NCBI RefSeq assembly: GCF_001440345.1
Contig: NZ_LJYX01000006.1
Location: forward strand, 186,001-250,000
Length of the DNA: 64,000 bases
Source of the DNA: Colwellia sp. TT2012
Lineage (GTDB): Bacteria; Pseudomonadota; Gammaproteobacteria; Enterobacterales; Alteromonadaceae
Direction: 5' to 3'
Positions 18,525-25,654 of this stretch are shown in pieces. The notes below the pieces were generated by a model. The model searched no databases. It saw nothing but the letters and a program-made list of their open reading frames with translations, and was not told where the DNA came from. How positions within the stretch are numbered: position 1 is the first letter of the stretch; each line of letters opens with the position of its first letter. Position numbers and translations under genes: made by a program.

Positions 18525-19136
18525 ATGAACGCAAATTCGCTAATCATTCTCGATTTTGAAACAACTGGCCTTTCCCCTGATAATGGTGATAGAGCCATTG
18601 AAATAGGTGCGGTTAAACTTGAAAACGGTGCGGTCACCGAGCGTTTTCAAGAGCTGATGAATCCAGGACGACCAGTGAGTTATTTTATCGAAGACTATAC
18701 CGGCATCACCAATGAAATGTTGAATGACGCTGCGCCGTGTCATGAGGTAATGGCACGCTTTGCTGATTTTATTCAAGGGCAAAACCTTGTCGCCCATAAT
18801 GCTTCCTTTGATAAACGCTTTTTAGACAGTGAGCTAAAGCGTATATCGTCAAACTATGATGGTCAGTTCGGCTGTTCGTTACTGGTCTCGCGCCGATTAT
18901 ACCAGGGGGCACCTAACCATAAGTTAGGTACCTTGATTAACTACAAAGGCATAGCCTCAAAGGGCAGTTTTCATCGGGCATTATACGACGCTGAAATGAC
19001 GGCCAAACTGTGGTTAGCCATGCTTGATGACATTCAACAGCAAACGAATGTTGATGAGGTACCGTTTTCTTTAGTGCAAAAATTGGCAAAAACCAATAAA
19101 ACGAATGTCGGTAAGTTTTTAGCTAATTATAAATAA
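18525..19136 (+). CDS. 3'-5' exonuclease, DEDDh family (DnaQ-like)
   Basis: 203 residues. The exonuclease motifs are all visible: Exo I LDFETTGLSPDNGDRAIEIG (Asp9 and Glu11 by count), Exo II LVAHNASFDKRFL and Exo III HRALYDAEMTAKLW with the DEDDh histidine five residues before the aspartate. This is the proofreading or single-strand exonuclease fold shared by DnaQ, RNase T and ExoX. At about 200 residues without a beta-clamp or polymerase-binding tail it is a stand-alone nuclease rather than the replicative epsilon subunit, though epsilon-like function cannot be excluded. It stands alone between dispersed repeats. Substrate (DNA repair intermediates or RNA) unknown. Confidence 0.87.
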   Translation: MNANSLIILDFETTGLSPDNGDRAIEIGAVKLENGAVTERFQELMNPGRPVSYFIEDYTGITNEMLNDAAPCHEVMARFADFIQGQNLVAHNASFDKRFLDSELKRISSNYDGQFGCSLLVSRRLYQGAPNHKLGTLINYKGIASKGSFHRALYDAEMTAKLWLAMLDDIQQQTNVDEVPFSLVQKLAKTNKTNVGKFLANYK

Positions 19137-19181
19137 CCGCCTGTGTTGTATTTAGTCTTGCTGAGTAAACAAACGAGACGC

Positions 19182-19375
19182 GTACACGCTCTTTGACATC
19201 AGGACAATATGCTCCTGCATTGTCTAATAAGTGACATCCATGTAACGTCTGTCACCGCGATATACCGTTCGTCCTGAACATAATCCCATCTATGGGGCTC
19301 TACACAAGCATCAGGACAATGTGCATCCTGAATTGTCTAATAAGGTATATCCATATACCGTCTTGCTTGTGAAGA
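19182..19375. repeat. Two tandem palindromic modules of the dispersed repeat, inverted orientation
   Basis: ACATCAGGACAATATGCTCC (followed by TGCATTGTCTAATAAGTGAC) starts at about 19198, and GCATCAGGACAATGTGCATC (followed by CTGAATTGTCTAATAAGGTA) at about 19309. They are two copies of one about 60-bp unit. Their reverse complement matches the hairpin module at 18140-18190 in repeat copy 2 (TTATTAGAyAATGCAGGAGC), so the modules move or duplicate on their own. The hairpins may also end transcription of the flanking convergent genes. Confidence 0.65.
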
Positions 19376-19393
19376 TTGCTTTTGTTACTTTAG

Positions 19394-20305
19394 CTAAGGT
19401 GTTCTTGTAGTTATTTGGCTGGTAAAATACTCTTTTAAAAAATTAAGTAATAACCTCAGCTTTTTAGAGTTGGCTGTGCCCGGGGGGAAAACCCCATAAA
19501 CATTGATATCGCTAAGGCTGTAATCATCAAGCACAGTTTCTAAGGTGCCAGCCTTCACTTTTGGCCAAGCATCATAAATTGGAATGCGCGCTAAACCATG
19601 TCCCGCTTCAACAAACGCGGTACGTGCCGCGGCATTATTAGTACTAATACTACCTTTTGTCTCTACGCTGAACGAACGACTGCCTTTCGTTAGAGTTATT
19701 ACCCCAGAGGTTAATTTGTAAATCACCCATTGATGATTAGTTAAATCTGCTGGGTTTTTCGGGCGTCCATATTGAAGCAAGTACTCAGGTGCAGCACAAA
19801 GACACGTTTTTAGGGTGGCAAGTTTACTTGCTTGTAAACCTGAGTCAGGCAAAGGCGCACCGCGAATGGCCAGATCGATGCCTTCTTTCATGATATTAAC
19901 CACTTCATCAGTCAACATGACATCTAGCTCAATTTTTGGATAAATCTTCTTAAATTCATTGAGTGCTGGCACCACAGTCTGCAAGCCAATATTTACCGGG
20001 CAGGTAATTTTAAGTAAGCCGATAGGCTCATTTTTGAAATTTTCAATTTGCTGATTGGCGGCACTGGCTTGCTCGGCAATAATGCGACAGCGTTCATAGT
20101 AGGCTTGGCCGGCTTCAGTAAGCTTGATTGAACGGGTTGAACGATTAAGTAGTTTTACTTCCAACTGTGCTTCAAGCTTTTTTAAATGATAACTAACTAC
20201 GGCTCGAGATAGCCCTAAATGTTTAGCGGCGGCGCTTAAGCTGCCTTGTTCAATGACTTGAGCAAAAACAACCATACTCTTCAGTCGTTCAAATGAAACA
20301 TTCAT
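19394..20305 (-). CDS. LysR-family transcriptional regulator
   Basis: About 303 residues from ATG 20305; the GTG five codons further upstream is less likely. The N-terminal winged helix-turn-helix FAQVIEQGSLSAAAKHLGLS, then RAVVSYHLKKLEAQLEV spans about 10-60. The effector-binding domain follows from about 85 (LLKITCPVNIGLQTVVPAL). It resembles the DhcR/AaeR-type LysR branch that controls oxidoreductase genes. Divergent from the DJ-1/alcohol dehydrogenase/enal-reductase operon with a symmetrical ATTGTAT-N9-ATACAAT site between, so it almost certainly controls that operon. The inducer is probably a reactive aldehyde or quinone; inference. Confidence 0.88.
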   Translation of the reverse strand: MNVSFERLKSMVVFAQVIEQGSLSAAAKHLGLSRAVVSYHLKKLEAQLEVKLLNRSTRSIKLTEAGQAYYERCRIIAEQASAANQQIENFKNEPIGLLKITCPVNIGLQTVVPALNEFKKIYPKIELDVMLTDEVVNIMKEGIDLAIRGAPLPDSGLQASKLATLKTCLCAAPEYLLQYGRPKNPADLTNHQWVIYKLTSGVITLTKGSRSFSVETKGSISTNNAAARTAFVEAGHGLARIPIYDAWPKVKAGTLETVLDDYSLSDINVYGVFPPGTANSKKLRLLLNFLKEYFTSQITTRTP

Positions 20306-20353
20306 AACACTACCTAGCACTCATAAAATAACGGAAAATACCATTAATTGGCT

Positions 20354-20376
20354 ATTGTATCAATTATTAATACAAT
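20354..20376. promoter_or_regulatory. Likely LysR-type operator
   Basis: ATTGTAT-CAATTATTA-ATACAAT, two perfect 7-bp arms 9 bp apart, containing the T-N11-A signature of LysR sites. It lies 49 bp upstream of the regulator start and 140 bp upstream of the operon it faces. Confidence 0.65.
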
Positions 20377-20515
20377 GTTGTCAGTTTTATCTGCATTGTT
20401 CATCGATGACAGTAGTTCTATACTAGCGGCATATGAATGAAGAAATATTCCTTATGGTTAGCTAAATAGCTAACTTAAATAGCTAACTTATATAATTAAA
20501 TAGATGGATGGATGA

Positions 20516-21208
20516 ATGAAGATGACTAAAAAAATATTGATGGTACTTACTTCACACGATGAGCTTGGTAACACCGGCAAAAAAACTGGTTTTTGGGTAG
20601 AAGAGTTTGCCGCCCCTTATTACGCTTTTATCGATGCCGGTGTTGAAGTAACACTTGCGACACCAAAAGGCGGGCAAGCACCTATTGACCCAACAAGTAC
20701 CTTAGCAGATTTCCAAACATCAGCCACTGAACGTTATGATGGCGATGAGGTAGCACAAGCTAAAATTGCTAACACAGTGCAGTTATCTTCCCTTAGTGAA
20801 AGTGATTTTGATGGCGTGTTTTATCCGGGTGGTCATGGTCCATTATGGGATCTTACCGATAATAAAGACTCAATCGCCTTGATTGAAAGCTTTCTTAACG
20901 CAGGTAAAGCCGTTGCAGCAGTTTGTCATGCCAGTGCCGCCTTATTAAATGTAAAACAAGCGTCGGGTGAATTTGCCATTAAAGGCAAAGCAGTAACCGG
21001 TTTTACCAACAGCGAAGAAGAAGCCGTGCAATTAACCGAAGTTGTGCCTTTTTTACTTGAGGATGAACTGATTAAGCGTGGCGGCGAATACCAAAAAGCG
21101 CAAGATTGGCATGCCTTTGTTGTACAAGATGGTCTTATTATTACCGGTCAAAACCCAGCGAGTTCGGCCTTAGCGGCTGAAAAATTACTTAGCCAGATTT
21201 CAGCTTAG
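20516..21208 (+). CDS. DJ-1/PfpI-family protein (Hsp31-like type 1 glutamine amidotransferase fold)
   Basis: 230 residues. The nucleophile elbow AAVCHASAAL places the conserved Cys at about 141; an acidic residue sits in FYPGGHGPLWDL, and a C-terminal TGQNPASSALAAEKLL closes the fold. This is the class of DJ-1 proteins with about 225-230 residues (YhbO/Hsp31-like, often annotated as type 1 glutamine amidotransferase domain), proposed to act as glutathione-independent glyoxalase or protein deglycase. First gene of the three-gene operon under the LysR regulator, 26 bp before the alcohol dehydrogenase. This supports a role in dealing with dicarbonyls such as methylglyoxal. Confidence 0.85.
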   Translation: MKMTKKILMVLTSHDELGNTGKKTGFWVEEFAAPYYAFIDAGVEVTLATPKGGQAPIDPTSTLADFQTSATERYDGDEVAQAKIANTVQLSSLSESDFDGVFYPGGHGPLWDLTDNKDSIALIESFLNAGKAVAAVCHASAALLNVKQASGEFAIKGKAVTGFTNSEEEAVQLTEVVPFLLEDELIKRGGEYQKAQDWHAFVVQDGLIITGQNPASSALAAEKLLSQISA

Positions 21209-21234
21209 TTAATCTGTTTGAAATAGGAATATAG

Positions 21235-22443
21235 ATGTTAAATTTTAATTTTCAAAACCAAACGCATATTCATTTTGGCGAAGGGACAATTTCAGTCATT
21301 GCAACAGAAATCCCTCTAAACGCTAGAGTATTAGTGGTTTATGGCGGCGGCTCTATTAAAGCCAATGGTGTTTATCAACAAGTGATTGATGCTCTTGCTA
21401 AACATACTTGGTTTGAATTTTCGGGTATAGAGCCCAATCCAACTTATGATACCTTGATGAAAGCGCAAGAAATCATTAAAGCAGAAAATATTGATTACTT
21501 ACTGGCCGTTGGTGGTGGCTCTGTCATTGATGGCGCTAAATTCATTGCCGCTGCGGCCTTATATGAAGGTAATAGTGAAGGTAATACTGAAGGTAATAGC
21601 GAAGGGGATAGTGAGGTTAACGACCCTTGGGATATTCTGGCTAAACAGCAAGCGGTAACAAAAGCATTACCTATTGGTGCGGTATTAACCTTACCGGCAA
21701 CAGGCTCTGAAAGTAATGGTAACTCTGTGGTAACACGAGATGGTAATAAATTACCTTTCTCTAGCCCTTTGGTTTGTCCGTTATTCGCCGTGTTAGACCC
21801 AAGTGTGACCTTGTCATTATCGGATCGTCAAATCAGCAATGGTGTCGTGGATGCCTTTGTGCATACCATTGAACAGTATCTAACCTACGGTGTGAATGGC
21901 AAGGTACAAGACAGATTCAGTGAAGGTTTATTGCTAACCTTGATTGAAGAAGGGCCAAAAGCTCTAGTACCAGCCACGAAAGAAAATTTAGAGGTTCGTG
22001 CCAATATCATGTGGTCGGCAACCATGGCGTTAAATGGTCTTATTGGTGCGGGTGTACCACAAGATTGGTCAACACATATGATAGGTCATGAATTAACCGG
22101 TGCTTTTGGTATTGACCATGCACGTACTTTATCGATTATATTACCTGCGGTAATGAAAGTGCGCCGTGAGCAAAAGCGTGAAAAATTACTACAATATGCA
22201 TCACGCGTTTGGCAGATAAATGAAGGTGATGATGATGATGCACGTATCGACCAAGCTATTCTTTTAACCGAACAGTTTTTCCAACAGATGCAAGTACCAA
22301 TACGTTTATCTGAGGTAGATCTTGGCAGCAAGGATATTGATCTGTTGATTAATAGACTAGAGCAACACGGTATGACTGCATTGGGTGAACATGATGATAT
22401 CACTTTAGCAATAAGCCGTGAAATCTTAACAAAAGCATTGTAA
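21235..22443 (+). CDS. yqhD: Iron-containing (YqhD-like) NADPH-dependent aldehyde reductase/alcohol dehydrogenase
   Basis: 402 residues versus 387 in E. coli YqhD. Reduces short aldehydes, including glyoxal-type and lipid-peroxidation aldehydes. Conserved: VYGGGSIKANG at the nucleotide site, AVGGGSVIDGAKF (about 92-104), TLPATGSESNG, DPSVTLSLSDRQISNGVVDAFVHTIEQY, and the metal site GVPQDWSTHMIGHELTGAFGIDHARTL with three histidines. The extra length comes from a repetitive insert around residue 115-130 (GNSEGNTEGNSEGDSEV) that replaces a short loop before NDPWDIL. The insert is in a surface loop and probably harmless. Starts 26 bp after the DJ-1 gene; the next gene follows at 15 bp. Confidence 0.9.
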   Translation: MLNFNFQNQTHIHFGEGTISVIATEIPLNARVLVVYGGGSIKANGVYQQVIDALAKHTWFEFSGIEPNPTYDTLMKAQEIIKAENIDYLLAVGGGSVIDGAKFIAAAALYEGNSEGNTEGNSEGDSEVNDPWDILAKQQAVTKALPIGAVLTLPATGSESNGNSVVTRDGNKLPFSSPLVCPLFAVLDPSVTLSLSDRQISNGVVDAFVHTIEQYLTYGVNGKVQDRFSEGLLLTLIEEGPKALVPATKENLEVRANIMWSATMALNGLIGAGVPQDWSTHMIGHELTGAFGIDHARTLSIILPAVMKVRREQKREKLLQYASRVWQINEGDDDDARIDQAILLTEQFFQQMQVPIRLSEVDLGSKDIDLLINRLEQHGMTALGEHDDITLAISREILTKAL

Positions 22444-22458
22444 GCACAAGGAAATAAC

Positions 22459-23502
22459 ATGACTCAAACAACTAAGATAAATCGCCAAATGGTTTTGGCT
22501 TCACGTCCCTTTGGTGCGCCAACAGCGGACAACTTTAATCTTGTACAAAGCGAAAAACCGACGCCTAAAGCAGGTGAGGTATTACTTCGCACTGTCTTCC
22601 TGTCACTCGACCCTTATATGCGCGGGCGCATGAATGATGCTAAATCGTATGCCGACCCAGTGGCCTTAAATGAGGTCATGGTTGGTGGCAGCGTCTGTCG
22701 AGTAGAGCAGTCAAATCATGAAGACTATAAGATAGGTGACTGGGTGGTTGCTTTTGGTGGTTGGCAAGATTATAGCGTTATCAATGGCAGTGAATTACTT
22801 AAACTTGATAACAACATGGCTAAGCCATCTCATGCCTTAGGTGTCTTAGGTATGCCTGGATTAACGGCTTACATGGGTTTACTTGATATTGGTCAACCAA
22901 AAGCAGGGGATACGGTGGTTGTTGCTGCGGCAACAGGTGCTGTTGGAAGCCTAGTGGGCCAAATAGCCAAATTAAAAGGCTGTAAAGTGGTGGGTATTGC
23001 CGGTGGCGAGACCAAGTGTAAATACGCGGTTGAAACACTAGGCTTTGATCATTGTGTAGATCATAAAAGTGAAAATTTAGCCGAGCAATTAGCGGAAGTT
23101 TGTTCATCAGGCATAGATGTTTATTTTGAAAATGTTGGTGGTAAAGTTTTTGACGCCGTTATGCCATTACTTAATAGCTGTGCCCGTATTCCTTTATGTG
23201 GCCTTATTTCTCAATATAACGCGACTGAATTACCCAGTGGGCCGGACAGATTGTCGTTATTAATGGGCACCTTATTGGTTAAGCGCATCAAAATGCAGGG
23301 CTTTATCGTCTTTGATGATTATGGTCATCGTTATAACGAATTTAGTGAGCAAATGGTGAAGTGGTTAATGGCTGGCGAAATCAAGTACAAAGAGCACATG
23401 ATTGATGGGCTTGAGAACTCGGTAAGTGCTTTTATTGGTTTATTAAAAGGCGAAAACTTCGGTAAGTTAGTGGTACGTGTTGGGCCAGATGACCTAACGT
23501 AA
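22459..23502 (+). CDS. curA: NADPH-dependent medium-chain reductase, CurA/leukotriene B4 dehydrogenase-like
   Basis: 347 residues, zinc-free MDR family. The N-terminal catalytic domain contains LDPYMRGRMNDAKSYADPV. The Rossmann domain has AATGAVGSLVGQIAKLKGC (about 153-171) with VVGIAGGETKC, and FENVGGKVFDAV follows. This is the group of CurA (YncB) and prostaglandin reductase, which reduce the C=C bond of enones and enals with NADPH. RBS AAGGA precedes the ATG. Last gene of the LysR-linked operon; a terminator lies 40 bp downstream. With the DJ-1 protein and YqhD it gives three steps of reactive carbonyl clearance. Confidence 0.88.
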   Translation: MTQTTKINRQMVLASRPFGAPTADNFNLVQSEKPTPKAGEVLLRTVFLSLDPYMRGRMNDAKSYADPVALNEVMVGGSVCRVEQSNHEDYKIGDWVVAFGGWQDYSVINGSELLKLDNNMAKPSHALGVLGMPGLTAYMGLLDIGQPKAGDTVVVAAATGAVGSLVGQIAKLKGCKVVGIAGGETKCKYAVETLGFDHCVDHKSENLAEQLAEVCSSGIDVYFENVGGKVFDAVMPLLNSCARIPLCGLISQYNATELPSGPDRLSLLMGTLLVKRIKMQGFIVFDDYGHRYNEFSEQMVKWLMAGEIKYKEHMIDGLENSVSAFIGLLKGENFGKLVVRVGPDDLT

Positions 23503-23540
23503 CTACGATCAACAGGATTTAATTAATAATTATCTTCGAT

Positions 23541-23590
23541 AAACCTTGCCGCATCGCTAAATATAGTGATAATCGGGCAAGGTTTTTTTT
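23541..23590 (+). terminator. Rho-independent terminator of the aldehyde-detoxification operon
   Basis: AAACCTTGCC at 23541-23550 pairs with GGCAAGGTTT at 23576-23585 and is followed by a run of T. The loop itself contains a small hairpin (ATCGCTAAATATAGTGAT). Confidence 0.85.
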
Positions 23591-23610
23591 TGTTGAGTTA
23601 GGTTAATTAA

Positions 23611-24708
23611 GTGCAGTTATTAGAAATAGAGTGTTTGGGTAAAACACTAAGATTAGAAGGTTCAATGGCCGGGTGGCAACAGCTTTTTTGGGACGGAAAA
23701 TGTGTCTCACAAATTAATGCCAATGCCGACAATGAGTCATTTACCCATCAATTTTCCTTAAAAACCGATGGTGGTGAAGAAAGTGAGCAGGGCGAGTTAC
23801 ATGTCGAATTGAAGGGGTCACTGCAGTGGCAGCCCTTTGGCTTGCAGTTTAAGCTATTAGTCAATGATGAGTTGTTGCACGAAAATAGTCTTAATGAAAA
23901 AGATATCGAGCAAAGACAAATAGGCGAACACAAAAAGCAGCCGATGAAATTCAGCTTCATTGGTATGGCAGGCCTTGGCTTAAAGTTATTGAAAAGCGCC
24001 AAGGTTATAAAAGTTTTGTTTGCTGCTGGTAGTTTAGCGGCTTATAGCTGGTTATTTTCTATTGAGTTTGCCATTGCGCTGATCCTTTGTTTAGTTTTCC
24101 ATGAGTATGGTCATATTAAGGCGATGAAATACTTTGGCTTGAAAACCAAAGGTATTTACCTTATTCCCTTTGTTGGTGGCTTAGCCCTTAGCGACGATAA
24201 AATTAATACCCGCTGGCAAGACATTGTTATCTCCATTATGGGCCCTTTCTTTGGCTTGATATTATCCATAGTCTGTTTAATTGGCTATTGGCTTACCGAT
24301 ATAGAAATACTGGCCGGACTCGCGGTATTTAATGCGCTACTCAATTTATTTAACTTGTTACCGGTATTACCGTTAGATGGCGGCCACATCATTAAAAGTA
24401 TCGCTTTCTCCATAAATTCTAAAATTGGTTTAGTGGCTTGTGTGTTAGGGGCCGTGCTTGGTGTCTACATTAGTTATCATTTTGGTTTAGCGTTGTTAGG
24501 GTTTTTACTCGCTATTGGCAGTATTGAAATAGTCTTTGAATATAAACGCCGACATTTAAGTGAGTTACTACCGCTGAATCGTTATGCGCAAATTGTCTCA
24601 GCCTTGTGGTATATCCTCACCCTTGGTGGCTTAAGTGCCATTATTTGGTTTGTTGGCCAAACGGGTAATGGCGCCTTGTCATTACCCCTTAAAATATTAG
24701 CTAGTTAG
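23611..24708 (+). CDS. M50-family intramembrane metalloprotease (site-2 protease)
   Basis: 365 residues, GTG start. Residues 1-120 form a soluble beta-rich N-terminal domain (LEIECLGKTLRLEGSMAGWQ...). Then come TM segments around the zinc motif HEYGH in ILCLVFHEYGHIKAMKYF (about 164-181), and the second metal-ligand motif NLLPVLPLDGGHIIKS (about 246-261). At least five TM segments follow in the usual S2P order. Family role: cleavage of membrane-bound regulators or signal-peptide remnants within the bilayer. The N-terminal soluble domain is not a PDZ. No anti-sigma factor gene is adjacent, so the target is unknown. Preceded by the operon terminator, so separately transcribed. Confidence 0.85.
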   Translation: MQLLEIECLGKTLRLEGSMAGWQQLFWDGKCVSQINANADNESFTHQFSLKTDGGEESEQGELHVELKGSLQWQPFGLQFKLLVNDELLHENSLNEKDIEQRQIGEHKKQPMKFSFIGMAGLGLKLLKSAKVIKVLFAAGSLAAYSWLFSIEFAIALILCLVFHEYGHIKAMKYFGLKTKGIYLIPFVGGLALSDDKINTRWQDIVISIMGPFFGLILSIVCLIGYWLTDIEILAGLAVFNALLNLFNLLPVLPLDGGHIIKSIAFSINSKIGLVACVLGAVLGVYISYHFGLALLGFLLAIGSIEIVFEYKRRHLSELLPLNRYAQIVSALWYILTLGGLSAIIWFVGQTGNGALSLPLKILAS

Positions 24709-24764
24709 GCCTAAATTTATAGTAGTAATCGTTTGAAAATAAACAAACAGCACTAACAGCATAA

Positions 24765-25089
24765 ATCGAAGAAGATGATGATTTATTTCGTTTTGATCAA
24801 TGCTGTTTTGATATTCTCAAGCGAAAGTTACTGAAAAATTATATCCCAGTAAAACTGACCAAAGAAGAATACGATATTTTAGTCGCTTTTGTTGCTAAGC
24901 CTAGTCGTGTGTTAAGTCGTGAACGATTACTTAACCTAATCGAACATAGAGTTGATGCATCAAATGATAGAACCATAGACTTACTGATGCGCAGATTGTG
25001 TAATAAAATTGAAGATAACCCCTAAAGATCCACAAATATTTACCACTATTTATGTCGTAGGTTATTTAATGAAGCGATCAAGTTGTTAA
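24765..25089 (+). pseudogene. Remnant of an OmpR/PhoB-family response regulator (winged helix only)
   Basis: A frame with no start codon encodes RFDQCCFDILKRKLL, VKLTKEEYDILVAFVAKPSR, VLSRERLLNLI, SNDRTIDLLMRRLCNKIEDN, then a stop. With one base skipped at 25021-25025 it continues PKDPQIFTTIYVVGYLMKRS to TAA at 25087. This is the last about 105 residues of a TorR/OmpR-like effector domain. The receiver domain and start are gone. Located in the 0.95-kb spacer before the flavin-system operon, so its lost target may once have been a neighbour. Confidence 0.8.
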
Positions 25090-25550
25090 CTTTTTTGTGA
25101 CATACCTTAGTCATACCTCGTCATTGCTCATTTATCCAATGTGCCAAAATTCACTTGGCAATGCTTGGTGGGCACGCTATCCATCTATCATCATTTTAAA
25201 GTGACGGAAATATCTTTCATGAAGGAAGCCATTTTATTTCTTCATTTCTTTGGTTTGATTTAAAAATCATTAGTCACGATGGTAATACTATTTAAAGATA
25301 TAACTGCTTTATACCCTGCTATACCAACCAAAAACCCCAAAAACACTTAGCGTGAATTTAACTCCTATAGCCTGTCAGTTTATCTTGTTGTTTTTTACAG
25401 GTTTTGCTAATGGTAATTATTATTTCTCTACAGATTTAGGCCTAGTAGACAGGGGTAAATAGTAAATAACTAGGGTATTACACATCACGAGCAACTGAAC
25501 TTAACGGGGAAAATAGTTAGTTTAATTACACTTTAAGTCGATCTTAATAC
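25090..25550. other. Upstream region of the ApbE-linked operon
   Basis: Non-coding, AT-rich. No ORF or RNA recognised before the Fur-box-like element and promoter. Confidence 0.4.
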
Positions 25551-25571
25551 AAATGAGATCGATTATCATTT
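25551..25571. promoter_or_regulatory. Fur-box-like inverted repeat
   Basis: AAATGA-N9-TCATTT perfect arms. The inner 15-mer TGAGATCGATTATCA matches the Fur 7-1-7 consensus TGATAAT-N-ATTATCA at 11 of 14 positions, with the right half perfect. It overlaps the -35 hexamer of the adjacent promoter, the usual place for iron-dependent repression. Confidence 0.55.
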
Positions 25572-25597
25572 ACAGATGTGGCACTTTGTTTTACAAT
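25569..25597 (+). promoter_or_regulatory. Sigma-70-type promoter of the flavin-system operon
   Basis: TTTACA (25569-25574), 17-bp spacer, TACAAT (25592-25597): one mismatch in each hexamer with ideal spacing, giving a 5' leader of about 50 bases before ATG 25655 with its GGGGA ribosome-binding site. Confidence 0.65.
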
Positions 25598-25654
25598 CTT
25601 CGAAAAATTACTGTTGATTATTAAAAATATAGACATTTACCGGGGAAATATTTT

